Assembly: GCA_016868315.1 (NCBI GenBank)
Contig: VGHE01000003.1
Location: forward strand, 124,001 to 188,000
DNA: 64,000 nt
From: Betaproteobacteria bacterium
GTDB lineage: Bacteria; Bdellovibrionota_B; Oligoflexia; Silvanigrellales; Silvanigrellaceae
Direction of reading: 5' to 3'
Part shown: positions 47,941 through 56,766 of the stretch, in pieces
How positions within the stretch are numbered: position 1 is the first letter of the stretch
How the letters are laid out: each line of letters opens with the position of its first letter
The notes under the pieces: model-generated
The model's input: only the letters and a program-made list of their open reading frames with translations
Told to the model about the DNA's origin: nothing
The model's database searches: none
Program-made: the position numbers and the translations under genes

Positions 47941-48103
47941 TTTACAAGTGAAGCTCCGGACTTGACCCCAAACGTCCACCTCGGGAAAGTCGCAGTGCCC
48001 AAAGGGCAAGGTGGTCGGATTCGCTCTGCGAAGAAGATTACATTGTCGGACATGGTCTGTTCTTCCTTGCGTACCATCCCGCGACGGGGTGGTACTTTTT
48101 TTT
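47941..48103 (+). ncRNA. Candidate small RNA ending at a strong terminator
   Basis: In the 335-base gap between hldD (minus, starting at 47861) and the lipoprotein at 48197, a plus-strand hairpin terminator at 48071-48103 (GTACCATCCCG paired with CGGGGTGGTAC, then nine T) has no plus-strand gene upstream. A nested stem lies just before it (CCACCT at 47976-47981 with AGGTGG at 48009-48014, enclosing TGCCC-AAA-GGGCA). The 5' end and promoter are not clear. A long 5' leader with an attenuator for the 48197 gene is the alternative. Confidence 0.35.
48071..48103 (+). terminator. Intrinsic terminator without an obvious upstream gene
   Basis: An 11-base stem with a G-T wobble and a short loop is followed by about nine T. 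It may end a small RNA or act as an attenuator ahead of the SH3 lipoprotein gene. Confidence 0.8.
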
Positions 48104-48196
48104 GTCAAATTTCCGTCAACTCCACAAAATCAATTTAAGACATTTTCCTGCCTGCCGATACCCCGTTCGTAAAAAGACGTCCAGGAGGACACGGGC

Positions 48197-49048
48197 ATGT
48201 TGCGTCACTCTTTCAAGCTCTTCACAACAGTCTTTGGGCTTGCCACCGTCGCTGGCATTTCTGCACTGCAAGCCTGCCAACCTCTTGAGCAGCAGGAAGA
48301 ACCGGCACCACTCGCGCCCGCACCTGTACAGAGCCCCCCTGCCGCACAGCCCGCTGTGCAATGCGATGAAGTCAAAACCAAGTGCGCACCACAGGGTGGC
48401 TTCCCACAGACTCTTGTGGATGCATGCAAAACGAAGTTTGCGAGCGCAGATCCAACAGTCTGCCTCCAGCCCGCATGGCCCATGGAACTTTACAACGAGT
48501 TGAACACGGCTGCGGCGGGTGGAAATGGTGAATGCGTCCCGATGTACGTGACTGGCACAACCACCGGACTCAAGCTGCGTGAACAACCCAACACCACAGC
48601 TCCGGTGCTTGATGGAGCGAATGAAGGCGAAGAAGTTTGCACGCTCGGCAATGCGGGTCCAGATTGGGCGAAAGTGCGCTACAAAGGTAAGGTGGGCTAC
48701 ATGGGGCGCCAGTTCCTGGTGGCACGGAGCGGGTCCAATGCGGGCAACACCACCCCTAAGGGTCCCGGCTTTTCGCGCGACTGCAGCAAGTACAAAGACA
48801 CAGTTGCGTGCAAAGTGAACAAGAGCAATCAGAACTGCTGGCTGAAGGTTCCAGACCGAGTTTACAACGGCATGCCCGTTGTGGATGACGACTTAACTCT
48901 GGTCACCACAGGTCAGGTTGCCTGCTACTCGAAGCCAGAGACAATCCGCCTCGCGTGGGGTCCGTTCTTCATGCACCGCCCTGCTCTGATGCGCTGGTCA
49001 CCTGAGCTGAGTTGCTACGTCGAAACCTCCAACCTCGATTGCCCGTAA
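48197..49048 (+). CDS. Lipoprotein with a bacterial SH3-like domain
   Basis: 283 residues. AGGAGGACACGGGC precedes the ATG. Lipobox LQAC at about residue 27. A Pro/Ala/Gln linker follows, then a first cysteine-containing segment (CDEVKTKCAP, ACKTKF). An SH3b-like domain (about 120-175) reads GLKLREQPNTTAPVLDGANEG and VRYKGKVGYMGRQFL. A C-terminal cysteine-rich domain ends in LDCP. SH3b domains often bind peptidoglycan peptides, so a cell-wall contact is plausible. A clear terminator follows. Confidence 0.83.
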   Translation: MLRHSFKLFTTVFGLATVAGISALQACQPLEQQEEPAPLAPAPVQSPPAAQPAVQCDEVKTKCAPQGGFPQTLVDACKTKFASADPTVCLQPAWPMELYNELNTAAAGGNGECVPMYVTGTTTGLKLREQPNTTAPVLDGANEGEEVCTLGNAGPDWAKVRYKGKVGYMGRQFLVARSGSNAGNTTPKGPGFSRDCSKYKDTVACKVNKSNQNCWLKVPDRVYNGMPVVDDDLTLVTTGQVACYSKPETIRLAWGPFFMHRPALMRWSPELSCYVETSNLDCP

Positions 49049-49090
49049 AGCGTGCCAGCCTCACCTGGCTGGCTCCGAGAAGGTTAACAA

Positions 49091-49116
49091 AACCACGGTT
49101 CATCCGTGGTTTTTTG
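49091..49116 (+). terminator. Rho-independent terminator of the SH3 lipoprotein gene
   Basis: AACCACGG pairs with CCGTGGTT (49091-49098 with 49104-49111), followed by a T-run. Confidence 0.88.
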
Positions 49117-49179
49117 TTTTGCATGACAAACGTCTTGGTGTGTGTAAAAAGGCCTCGTTCGTCAGCGGGGGTAAACGTC

Positions 49180-50631
49180 ATGAAAGTCGCGGTGATTGGT
49201 GCGGGTTTGGCTGGCTCTGAGGCTGCCTGGACACTCGCTGAAACTTATGAAATCGACGTTGTGCTGTTCGAAATGAAAGCCTCAACTCCTACTCCAGCCC
49301 AGTCTGAACCGCATCACTTTGCAGAACTGGTGTGCTCGAACAGTCTCAAAAGCAAAAGCCGAATGAACCCCGCAGGGCTTCTGAAAAGCGAAATGGAAGC
49401 ACTCGGCAGTCTCATGATCCAGGCCGCGCGCGGTAGTGAAGTTCCTGCAGGAGAAGCTCTTGCTGTCGATCGTGAGCTGTTTTCGGGTTTCATCACACGA
49501 GCGTTGCGCACGCATCCGCGCGTTCAGGTGATTGAAGCGCAAATTCAAAATCTCAACCAACTCGCAGATTACGGCGTTGATGCAACTATCGTAGCCACTG
49601 GACCACTCACTGCAGATGCATTGGCTGAAGATCTGCGTGTGCGCACAGGTTCCGATGCCCTCTATTTCTATGATGCTATTGCGCCAATCATCGATGGCGA
49701 CACCATCGACCACAACATTGCCTTCTTTGCAAACCGCAAAACCCGCACTGCACGCAGAGATGACGATCTGAAAAAGCTTCAAGAGGCCAGTGGTGATTCG
49801 GAGCAAGAGAGTGGACACTACTTGAATTTGCCACTCAACAAAGACGAATATTTTGCATTCGTTGATGCACTCAAATCGGGAGAAAAAGTTCCCTATCACG
49901 ACTTTGAAGAGCCGCGTTTTTTCAATGGCTGTCAACCGATTGAAGTGCTTGCTGAGAGCGGGCCGCAGACACTTTCATTTGGCCCCATGAAACCCATGGG
50001 GCTCGATGATCCACGCACCGGTCGTCGCCCTTATGCTGCCGTGCAACTGCGTCGTGAAAAATTAGGTGACGGTGCCTACAACATGGTCGGTTTCCAAACC
50101 CGATTGAAATGGCCCGAGCAAAAACGTATTTTTCGAATGATCCCCGGGCTCGCTCAAGCTGAGTTCCATCGTATGGGAAGCATGCACCGCAACACGTATT
50201 TGGTTGCACCGAGGCTCATAAACAAAGATGACCTTTCACTAAATTGTGCGCCCAAGACGTGGCTTGCCGGACAAATCTCAGGCGTTGAGGGCTATGTGGA
50301 AAGTGCTGCCATGGGTTTGCTCACAGCTCATATCGTGGGTCACAAGCTGAAGTGCCAGGCTCTATTTGCTCTTCCACCGGCAGACACTGCTCTCGGTTGC
50401 CTGGTGTCACACGTGCGCGACGCCGACCCCGCCCGCTACTGCCCGATGAACATCCACTGGGGGCTTTTCAGCGAATTGAGCCCCGAGTTTCTGACAGAGC
50501 AGGCTGAGTTTTTTCCCGAGCTCTCATCCTCACGCAAACTCAAAAAACTAGATAAAGGCCTGAAAAGAGACCTACTTGCCACCCGAGCTGAACGTCTTTT
50601 TGGTCTCTGGAAATTACAACTGAGTTTGTGA
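49180..50631 (+). CDS. trmFO: tRNA methyltransferase TrmFO (folate-dependent, m5U54)
   Basis: 483 residues from the ATG at 49180 (AGCGGGGGTAAACGTC before it); the frame open from 49012 is only the upstream extension. FAD-binding VAVIGAGLAGSEAAW at the N-terminus. Family segments: HHFAELVCSNSLKSK, FYDAIAPIIDGDTID, GCQPIEVLAESG, SFGPMKPMGLDDPRTG and YNMVGFQTRLKWPEQK. TrmFO methylates U54 of tRNA with methylene-tetrahydrofolate and FAD. Length is a little above the typical 440-470. folE in the same window shows that the folate pathway exists. Confidence 0.93.
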   Translation: MKVAVIGAGLAGSEAAWTLAETYEIDVVLFEMKASTPTPAQSEPHHFAELVCSNSLKSKSRMNPAGLLKSEMEALGSLMIQAARGSEVPAGEALAVDRELFSGFITRALRTHPRVQVIEAQIQNLNQLADYGVDATIVATGPLTADALAEDLRVRTGSDALYFYDAIAPIIDGDTIDHNIAFFANRKTRTARRDDDLKKLQEASGDSEQESGHYLNLPLNKDEYFAFVDALKSGEKVPYHDFEEPRFFNGCQPIEVLAESGPQTLSFGPMKPMGLDDPRTGRRPYAAVQLRREKLGDGAYNMVGFQTRLKWPEQKRIFRMIPGLAQAEFHRMGSMHRNTYLVAPRLINKDDLSLNCAPKTWLAGQISGVEGYVESAAMGLLTAHIVGHKLKCQALFALPPADTALGCLVSHVRDADPARYCPMNIHWGLFSELSPEFLTEQAEFFPELSSSRKLKKLDKGLKRDLLATRAERLFGLWKLQLSL

Positions 50632-50685
50632 GCCCCCTTCAGTCTTGCCGGAACTGGCCGATACACCGCTGAGGTGGAGGCAAGA

Positions 50686-51435
50686 TTGAGCAGAACTCGC
50701 CACAAGCAGCTCTTTTATTCGAACGCGGTGGGCATCGCTCCGGCGATGGCGCTGCTCGCGTTTGTTTCGGGGTGTGAGAGTGGCAATCAGCGCGGACGGT
50801 TAGAGTCTTATCGAGCGCTCGCGGCGCGCGAAAACTCGCTCGGAAAAATCGCGACCGCCCAACAGACCGACCCGAGCCATCCGGGCAACGCTCAGCTTTT
50901 TGCATCTTCCTTACTGCTCTCTCGAGAAGATCTTTTACCCTGTGAGTCACTCCCCCCACGTCGCCTAACTCAAAGCGACGGTCGAGTGACTTGGGTGGAT
51001 GGCAGCTGGTCGAATATGGCGCGTCCTTTTGTTGTCAAAGGGAGCGCACAAAGCGGCCTGTGTCGGCTTGAAATTCGACCCAAGGGCTCGGTTGTTCTCA
51101 ATCCAGGACAAAAAGATGCCTTTGTGCGCGGCCCACAAATCCGCGTTCTGCTCGCTACTCCCAGCGGCGATGCACTTATTCCTTCGGCAAATCAGGGGGT
51201 GGTGCACTGTGCTGAACGTGAGGGCGAATTTGAGGTCAGTTTCGAGGGTTTCAGCCTCGGCCGCAGCAGCGTTGGATATGTCATGAACGAAGGTCTTCCG
51301 CTCGAACTGAGCTCTAGCGTGTGCCTTGCGCGCCTTCTCAACGAGGAGCGTAAAGCGTTGAACGAATGGGTTTTCATCATCCCAACGCAAAGTCTGTCTG
51401 CGGGTTACATCAACGCACCCAACCCCAATCGCTAA
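50686..51435 (+). CDS. Predicted lipoprotein of unknown function
   Basis: 249 residues. The TTG at 50686 is preferred over the GTG at 50674 because GGTGGAGGCAAGA gives a good ribosome-binding site five bases before it. Lipobox AFVSGC. The mature domain has cysteines in pairs (LPCESLPP, SGLCRLEI, VVHCAERE, SVCLAR) and beta strands, including VVLNPGQKDAFVRGPQIRVL. No family is recognised. The gene converges on the lytic transglycosylase gene. Confidence 0.72.
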   Translation: MSRTRHKQLFYSNAVGIAPAMALLAFVSGCESGNQRGRLESYRALAARENSLGKIATAQQTDPSHPGNAQLFASSLLLSREDLLPCESLPPRRLTQSDGRVTWVDGSWSNMARPFVVKGSAQSGLCRLEIRPKGSVVLNPGQKDAFVRGPQIRVLLATPSGDALIPSANQGVVHCAEREGEFEVSFEGFSLGRSSVGYVMNEGLPLELSSSVCLARLLNEERKALNEWVFIIPTQSLSAGYINAPNPNR

Positions 51436-51484
51436 TCCAAACTTCAGTTCATTAATTGCTCAAAGTCTTTTGAGTCAATGCAAC

Positions 51485-53653
51485 TTATTTATTATCTGCA
51501 GCTGCTTTCTGTGCCATTCCGGTCGGCATCCAGGGCAAGGGCTCGAGTTTGACCTGGAGGGTCTCTCCTTTTTTCAGGCCAAAGAGTTCCGCTTGCGGAA
51601 CGACATCGTTGAGCGACCATGACCAGTTGATTTTGGCTGAGCCTGGCGCCTCTTTGAGATGAGAGACAAGAGCTCTATACCAATACATGTGACGCATTAA
51701 TCCACTCACGTAGTGGCGCGTCTCTGGAAATGGAATGATATCTGCAAACAGCAATGGAACCTCGCCGCGGTAGCGCAAATCCCACTTCTTGGTGTTGTTC
51801 GGACCTGCGTTGTACGAGGCAATGAGACGTGAGTAATCCCCTTTGTGCTGCTTGCGCAAAATGGAAAGATACTTTGAGCCAATGCGGATATTCGTGTTGG
51901 GATCGTACAATTCGATGTTGCGCTTACGTTCCACTTTGCGCGCCGTCGCAGGCATCACCTGCATCAGTCCACGAGCGCCCACAGGGCTCGTGGCACGCGG
52001 GTTAAAGCTGCTTTCCTGGCGAATCAGTGAAAAAACCAAGGCCGGATCAATATAAGAGGCCTGCTGTGCGATTTCGTTGTGGAACCGCACCGGGTAGAGG
52101 CATTCCAACAGCTCTTCGCTCAAATGCTGTAGACCGTGTAGCTTCAACGAAGACCAAATCGTTTTAATGACAGCTCGCTGATTGCTTGCAGCCTCAAAAA
52201 ACTTAACTTGAAACATGGCCGTCTCGAACGATGCAGAGGGAGTTGAGGCTTCATCGAAGAGCCGGGCAAGCCGCTCCAACTCCGGATACGAACGTTTGAC
52301 CATGAAAATTCCGGCAAGCAGATGCGAAACATTTTCGAGATTCCACTCTTGCCCTTGATACATTGAAACTTGTGGCGAAGGTCTGCTCGCGTAGCGCTCG
52401 TAAGTATCGATTCCATGCATCTGATCGACCACCAATGCATGCAAAGTCAGAGGATATTTTTCAACCAACCGCACCAAGTATGTGTTGTTTATCTTTACTT
52501 CCGTTTGATCGGCGCGTTTCTGCGCGCTATGCGCTTGCCAAGCAAAAGGTGTTTGTAGATGCTCCAAATAACCACGCCAAAACAATGCTGAGTGTTCGTC
52601 CTTGAGTTTTTTGCCCTGCAGAACAACTTCCAACAACGATGCTGCACGATTGATTTCTTTACGGTCAAGGTGCAGCAATGCAAGGCGCAGATTAACAACT
52701 TCGAACGCCTCATGTTCTGGGCTTAGGCACGGTGCCATTCCGTTATAGATTTGGTTCATCATCCGGAAGACTGCATCAGACGGCAAATGATTCTCAAGAT
52801 CACGCACAACCGCAGCGCGTGCGGTTGTCAGTGAGCAGTCTTTGGGGTTATCCAGTGCATAACTTGCGGCCTTGAGGGCTGCACTTTCACTTTTGAAATC
52901 GACCCTCTTGAGCACTTCATCGTATGAAAAAGATGCGAGCGCTTTGAAGTCGCGCAGCGAACCGACGGCGGTCGTTGGCAGGCCGGCTTTCTTCTTTTTC
53001 GAAGATACTTTCTTGGGTTTTTGCAATGGCGACGAGGCTTGCTGTCTTTGCGCGGCCTCTTTACTTTCCCGCAACAACACCTGCCAACGATAGTAAAGGC
53101 AAGAGATACCCTCGTCGGTTAAAATGAAGCGAGGGTCACGCGCAACATCGCGCTTTCGTGCATCGCAATAACGAAATGCCTCGCTCTTTTCACGCGCCGT
53201 ACCCACAAGATGCTGTCTTAGGCGGTGCACAGCCTTTTTGAGCTCCGAGTTGTTGCTCAACCCGTGCACCTCCCAGAAGCGGTCTTCATTGGGCAGTTTG
53301 AAGTCTTTGAGAGTTCCCTTGATGCTGGGCAACGCGGGAGGACTGCCGGGCGCTTTGGGCAGGGCACGCGCAGCTAAACCAAAATCTCCGGAAGGAGGTT
53401 CCTGAGCCAGCGTACCCGGAGAACTGGGCAACACCACCTCGAGGACTTCGGCTTCGGTTGCCGGCACAGCTGTAGCTCTGACTGCCGTCTCCGCCACCTC
53501 CGAGGCCTCCAAACCGAGCGGAATGACCGAGTTTGAGGTTCCCCACGAGAAATCTTCGGGTATGTGCCCCGCGGCCGTTTGCCCCAGGATAAAGCCCCCG
53601 AGCGCAACCGCGATAATTTTTTGAAAACGCCATTTCACTTTTGGACGCTTCAT
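51485..53653 (-). CDS. Soluble lytic murein transglycosylase (SLT family)
   Basis: 722 residues. Signal or anchor about 10-30 (FQKIIAVALGGFILGQTAAG), then a Pro/Ala/Ser/Glu linker, a helical ring-like domain (about 110-530) and a catalytic SLT domain at about 535-660. The SLT motifs are SLIRQESSFNPRA (catalytic Glu547), GARGLMQVMPATA and ASYNAGPNN. The enzyme cleaves the glycan of peptidoglycan to 1,6-anhydro products. AGGGAATATT precedes the ATG. Similar in layout to E. coli Slt70 but not close in sequence. Confidence 0.9.
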   Translation of the reverse strand: MKRPKVKWRFQKIIAVALGGFILGQTAAGHIPEDFSWGTSNSVIPLGLEASEVAETAVRATAVPATEAEVLEVVLPSSPGTLAQEPPSGDFGLAARALPKAPGSPPALPSIKGTLKDFKLPNEDRFWEVHGLSNNSELKKAVHRLRQHLVGTAREKSEAFRYCDARKRDVARDPRFILTDEGISCLYYRWQVLLRESKEAAQRQQASSPLQKPKKVSSKKKKAGLPTTAVGSLRDFKALASFSYDEVLKRVDFKSESAALKAASYALDNPKDCSLTTARAAVVRDLENHLPSDAVFRMMNQIYNGMAPCLSPEHEAFEVVNLRLALLHLDRKEINRAASLLEVVLQGKKLKDEHSALFWRGYLEHLQTPFAWQAHSAQKRADQTEVKINNTYLVRLVEKYPLTLHALVVDQMHGIDTYERYASRPSPQVSMYQGQEWNLENVSHLLAGIFMVKRSYPELERLARLFDEASTPSASFETAMFQVKFFEAASNQRAVIKTIWSSLKLHGLQHLSEELLECLYPVRFHNEIAQQASYIDPALVFSLIRQESSFNPRATSPVGARGLMQVMPATARKVERKRNIELYDPNTNIRIGSKYLSILRKQHKGDYSRLIASYNAGPNNTKKWDLRYRGEVPLLFADIIPFPETRHYVSGLMRHMYWYRALVSHLKEAPGSAKINWSWSLNDVVPQAELFGLKKGETLQVKLEPLPWMPTGMAQKAAADNK

Positions 53654-53798
53654 AATATTCCCTGAGTGTCTTAGTGGTTTCGAAGCCTTTTCGAGCCACG
53701 TCAGGGGTCTTCGGTAGTTCTTCCCCGGGTCTTTACCCTTTTGCGTTGACCTGATGAAAAGAGCGTGTCATTTCAGGGATCCTGAGCAGGAGAAAAGG

Positions 53799-54953
53799 AT
53801 GCGAGCAGCCACAAACACTCATTCCCGGGAACTGGGCGCACTGCGCAATCGCGTCATGCGTGCCGTTGAGGCTTTTGCCCGAGGACAGGCAATTCTGGTC
53901 GGCGACGATGGCCGACGCGAGAACGAGGCTGACCTCGTTTTCCACGCGGCTTTTGCCACCCCTTCCCTGGTCAATCTGGCTATCCGCAAAGCGTGCGGGC
54001 TGCTGTGTGTTTCGGTCTCCAATGAGCTCGCAGATCGTTTGGGAATCCCGACGTCACCGAAGTGGCCAGGCGGCATGTCACACACGGGTTTCACTCTCTC
54101 CATCGATGCGCGGAACAACATCACCAGCGGAATTTCAGCGTCCGACCGTGCACACACGATTGCCTTGCTGGCTGACCCGCAGGCAAACCAACATGATTTT
54201 CTGAGTCCGGGGCACGTATTCCCGGTTCGTGCACAGGACGGCGGCTTGCTCGCACGCACTGGGCATACTGAAGCGGTCATGGAACTCTGCCATTGGGCAA
54301 ATCTTCCTGCTGCCGCTGCCATGTGTGAAATACTCGATCAAGATGGCGAAGCACTGCGCCCAGCCTCAATTGCAGAGGCGAGTGCGCCCCAGGAAGACAA
54401 TCAAAACAATTGGTGGCGCACATTGCCCTACGTATCCACCGTAGATTTGCTCTGGTACCGACTCCTGTGCTCACCCAGAACAGCAAGCCTATGGAAAGAA
54501 ATCTCTGCTGAGCCGCTGGGGCTGAGCCGCACGCCGCTCAAAGCGTGGAAGTTGCAAGCGCTGCTTGAGGGCGATGTCCTTGTCCCCTGTAGCGTTGTTC
54601 AATACGAATCCTCTCTCTCGCCAGAGCGCATTCGGATCACCATCAGCAACGGATTCTCGACCTGGAGCAACACAGTCAGCACGGCCACTGCAGTCGCTGA
54701 AATTGTCCTGTTTGTGCAAAATGAGTGCTTGGTGCCGAGTCCATCACACGTTTCAGAGTTCTGCGATTTAAGTGCAAAAGAAGGATTGCGTGGCACACAC
54801 ATGGGTGTGCGGCGTGTGCTGACACAACTCCGTTCACTCGACTTTCTTGCACAGCACAGCCTGTGGGAAGGAAGCCAAACCGAATGGAATGCGCGCATCT
54901 CGCTTCCGTTTGAAAGCGACCGCGGCCTGCTTCTGGCTGCACGCGAGCTGTAA
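53799..54953 (+). CDS. ribB: 3,4-dihydroxy-2-butanone 4-phosphate synthase with an unassigned C-terminal domain
   Basis: 384 residues from the ATG at 53799 (AGGAGAAAAGG just before it). The first 210 residues are complete DHBP synthase, the riboflavin precursor enzyme: GDDGRRENEADLVFHA, GLLCVSVS, SHTGFTLSIDARNN, SGISASDRAHTI and SPGHVFPVRAQDGGLLARTGHTEA. In RibBA the second half would be GTP cyclohydrolase II, but its zinc motif (C-x2-G-x8-C-x-C) is absent. Residues about 230-384 are unrecognised (QYESSLSPERIRI, GLRGTHMGVRRVL). It may be a degenerate GCHII or a new domain. Confidence 0.88.
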   Translation: MRAATNTHSRELGALRNRVMRAVEAFARGQAILVGDDGRRENEADLVFHAAFATPSLVNLAIRKACGLLCVSVSNELADRLGIPTSPKWPGGMSHTGFTLSIDARNNITSGISASDRAHTIALLADPQANQHDFLSPGHVFPVRAQDGGLLARTGHTEAVMELCHWANLPAAAAMCEILDQDGEALRPASIAEASAPQEDNQNNWWRTLPYVSTVDLLWYRLLCSPRTASLWKEISAEPLGLSRTPLKAWKLQALLEGDVLVPCSVVQYESSLSPERIRITISNGFSTWSNTVSTATAVAEIVLFVQNECLVPSPSHVSEFCDLSAKEGLRGTHMGVRRVLTQLRSLDFLAQHSLWEGSQTEWNARISLPFESDRGLLLAAREL

Positions 54954-54961
54954 TTTCGTGG

Positions 54962-56632
54962 TTAGCGGCAACCTGCAGATGATTTTTTCATCACAGATCC
55001 GCCTTTCAGCTCTTCAAGATCATCTTCATCCATAGGCTCGGGCAGTGGCCGCAAAGCGCTCCCTCCGGAAGTCGCTTCGCCATCAACACTGCTGATGGCG
55101 AACATCGGCATGTGGTCGAAAACAACCACCGAACCACTGTCGCCGGCCTGCATAAATCCAAAGTGATACGGCATTCCGCTTGTCGCGAAATTATTCCTCA
55201 CGGCATCGGTCACTTTCTTCGGCATTTTGAAGTAATTGAAGCGCCCCGATGAATTCGCCCAGCGCACATAGGCCACTGAGCCGCCCGTATTGTCTGCGGT
55301 CAGGTTGTTTACGTTGATGTTTGCAAAAACCCTCCCTGTGCTCAGCGAGTCTTTGGGGTCCGGATTGTCGATGGGAGATTCCCCTGCGCTTGTGAACTTA
55401 AAATTGGAGTGTACACGCGCTTTCAAATTCAACTTGCTCGTTCCATCGCCAGCCTGGATGAACGGTATGACAACGTCGAATGATCTGTCCATTCTTGCCT
55501 GCGCATTGGCATATCCAGACTTAAAGGCATCCAGTGTTCGCGTCAGTTTGGAATCTTCAAAAATCTCGTAACCAGTTCCTTCCAGCACAGATTTCAACAC
55601 GGCTGCAATCTCGGAATTGACCTTGCACACCGGTAAAGCTTCACCCGCCACGCAGCGCTTGATTTCGGCGCCCAGCTCGTCTGCGAGGTACTGTACAGTT
55701 TTGAATTTCGAATAGGCTCTGATTCTTTTGCGCAGCTCGGCATGCAGTGTCTTGACGTCGAGATATTTACCCGGTTCATCTGGGAAGGAAACCTGCAGCG
55801 GAGGCGTTTTGCTGAGCTCAGCATAAATCTTGCTCTCAGCAATCCACTTTGAGGCACGCTCAACGGCCACCGTGCGGAGCTGTTTGAGTTCATCAATAAC
55901 CACTGCGGGTGTGTCTTTTGAAGGTGCAACCTGAATCACGCTTAAATCCTGATAAGTCGCGCACACGTGCTGCCAATCAGGATCGTTTTTCTTCAGACAA
56001 GTCTCAGCTGCTTTCAGTGACCCACCCGTTCCTGTCGAACTGCTCGAGATCGAATTGGCGTTAAAAAGCTCATCGAGATTTGTAATGGGGCTCCTCATTG
56101 TCTCGAGAACTTTCCTGCGCGCTTCAGCGGGCACACCCTTGATACGCATGGCGCTACGGAGTTTCTTAACGCTTTCGAGCGCTTTGAAATCAACCCAGAA
56201 ATCGCGATAAATATTGCCATTGAAAACGTGAACCTTGATGTCATGATCCTTGGAAAGGTCGAGGCAGTGCGTTGCAGTGAACACGTTCATTTGCACAGGC
56301 TGGTTTGCCAAGTCTCCGGGAACATCAGCCGGATTCTCATTGAACTCAACATAGGCACTGCAGAGTCGAGTCTTGTCGATTTTACCGAGAATATCTGAGC
56401 GCGTAAAAACCTCGATAAAGCCGCCGTTGCTGAGAAAAGGCGTGAGTGCTGCTGAAGTGACGGGAACTTTTTCCGGATCCCAACGCAGGAGCGATTTTGT
56501 ACTGGAGCACGCAACGTTGCTCACCGCTGCCCCTTTTGAGCATCCCAAGAGCACGGCGGCAGCAAGCAGGGAGGCGCAGACCCTACTGCCTATCCCATCA
56601 AAACTGTAAGTTTTTTTTCTGTAGTCGGCCAT
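54962..56632 (-). CDS. Trypsin-like protease-fold lipoprotein
   Basis: 556 residues. Lipobox VLLGC (Cys31). The fold's catalytic residues can be read: FTATHCLDLS (His122), YQDLSVIQVAP (Asp229) and QAGDSGSVVVFD (Ser499). There is an unusually long stretch of about 270 residues between Asp and Ser. The tail FAISSVDGEATSGGSALRPL and LPEPMDEDDLEE is matched by the remnant at 4828-5250. It ends in SAGCR. Probably an envelope-anchored protease; the substrate is unknown. It converges on ribB with eight bases between the stops. Confidence 0.83.
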   Translation of the reverse strand: MADYRKKTYSFDGIGSRVCASLLAAAVLLGCSKGAAVSNVACSSTKSLLRWDPEKVPVTSAALTPFLSNGGFIEVFTRSDILGKIDKTRLCSAYVEFNENPADVPGDLANQPVQMNVFTATHCLDLSKDHDIKVHVFNGNIYRDFWVDFKALESVKKLRSAMRIKGVPAEARRKVLETMRSPITNLDELFNANSISSSSTGTGGSLKAAETCLKKNDPDWQHVCATYQDLSVIQVAPSKDTPAVVIDELKQLRTVAVERASKWIAESKIYAELSKTPPLQVSFPDEPGKYLDVKTLHAELRKRIRAYSKFKTVQYLADELGAEIKRCVAGEALPVCKVNSEIAAVLKSVLEGTGYEIFEDSKLTRTLDAFKSGYANAQARMDRSFDVVIPFIQAGDGTSKLNLKARVHSNFKFTSAGESPIDNPDPKDSLSTGRVFANINVNNLTADNTGGSVAYVRWANSSGRFNYFKMPKKVTDAVRNNFATSGMPYHFGFMQAGDSGSVVVFDHMPMFAISSVDGEATSGGSALRPLPEPMDEDDLEELKGGSVMKKSSAGCR

Positions 56633-56766
56633 TTTAGCGCTCTCCCGCCTCCAAAGGTTTAATCGGAACGCTCGAGTAATGGATTTAGGAAGAACTCCGA
56701 AAAAAATTCATCCTTCCGAAAGCACAATACAATTCGGCAAGCGTGCACCTGCTCTGTGCCCGAACC

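Noticed and set aside
53654-53798. FMN riboswitch upstream of ribB
   Set aside because: The conserved RFN sequence blocks are not seen in the short leader.
53799-54953. Standard bifunctional RibBA
   Set aside because: The GTP cyclohydrolase II zinc motif is missing from the second half.
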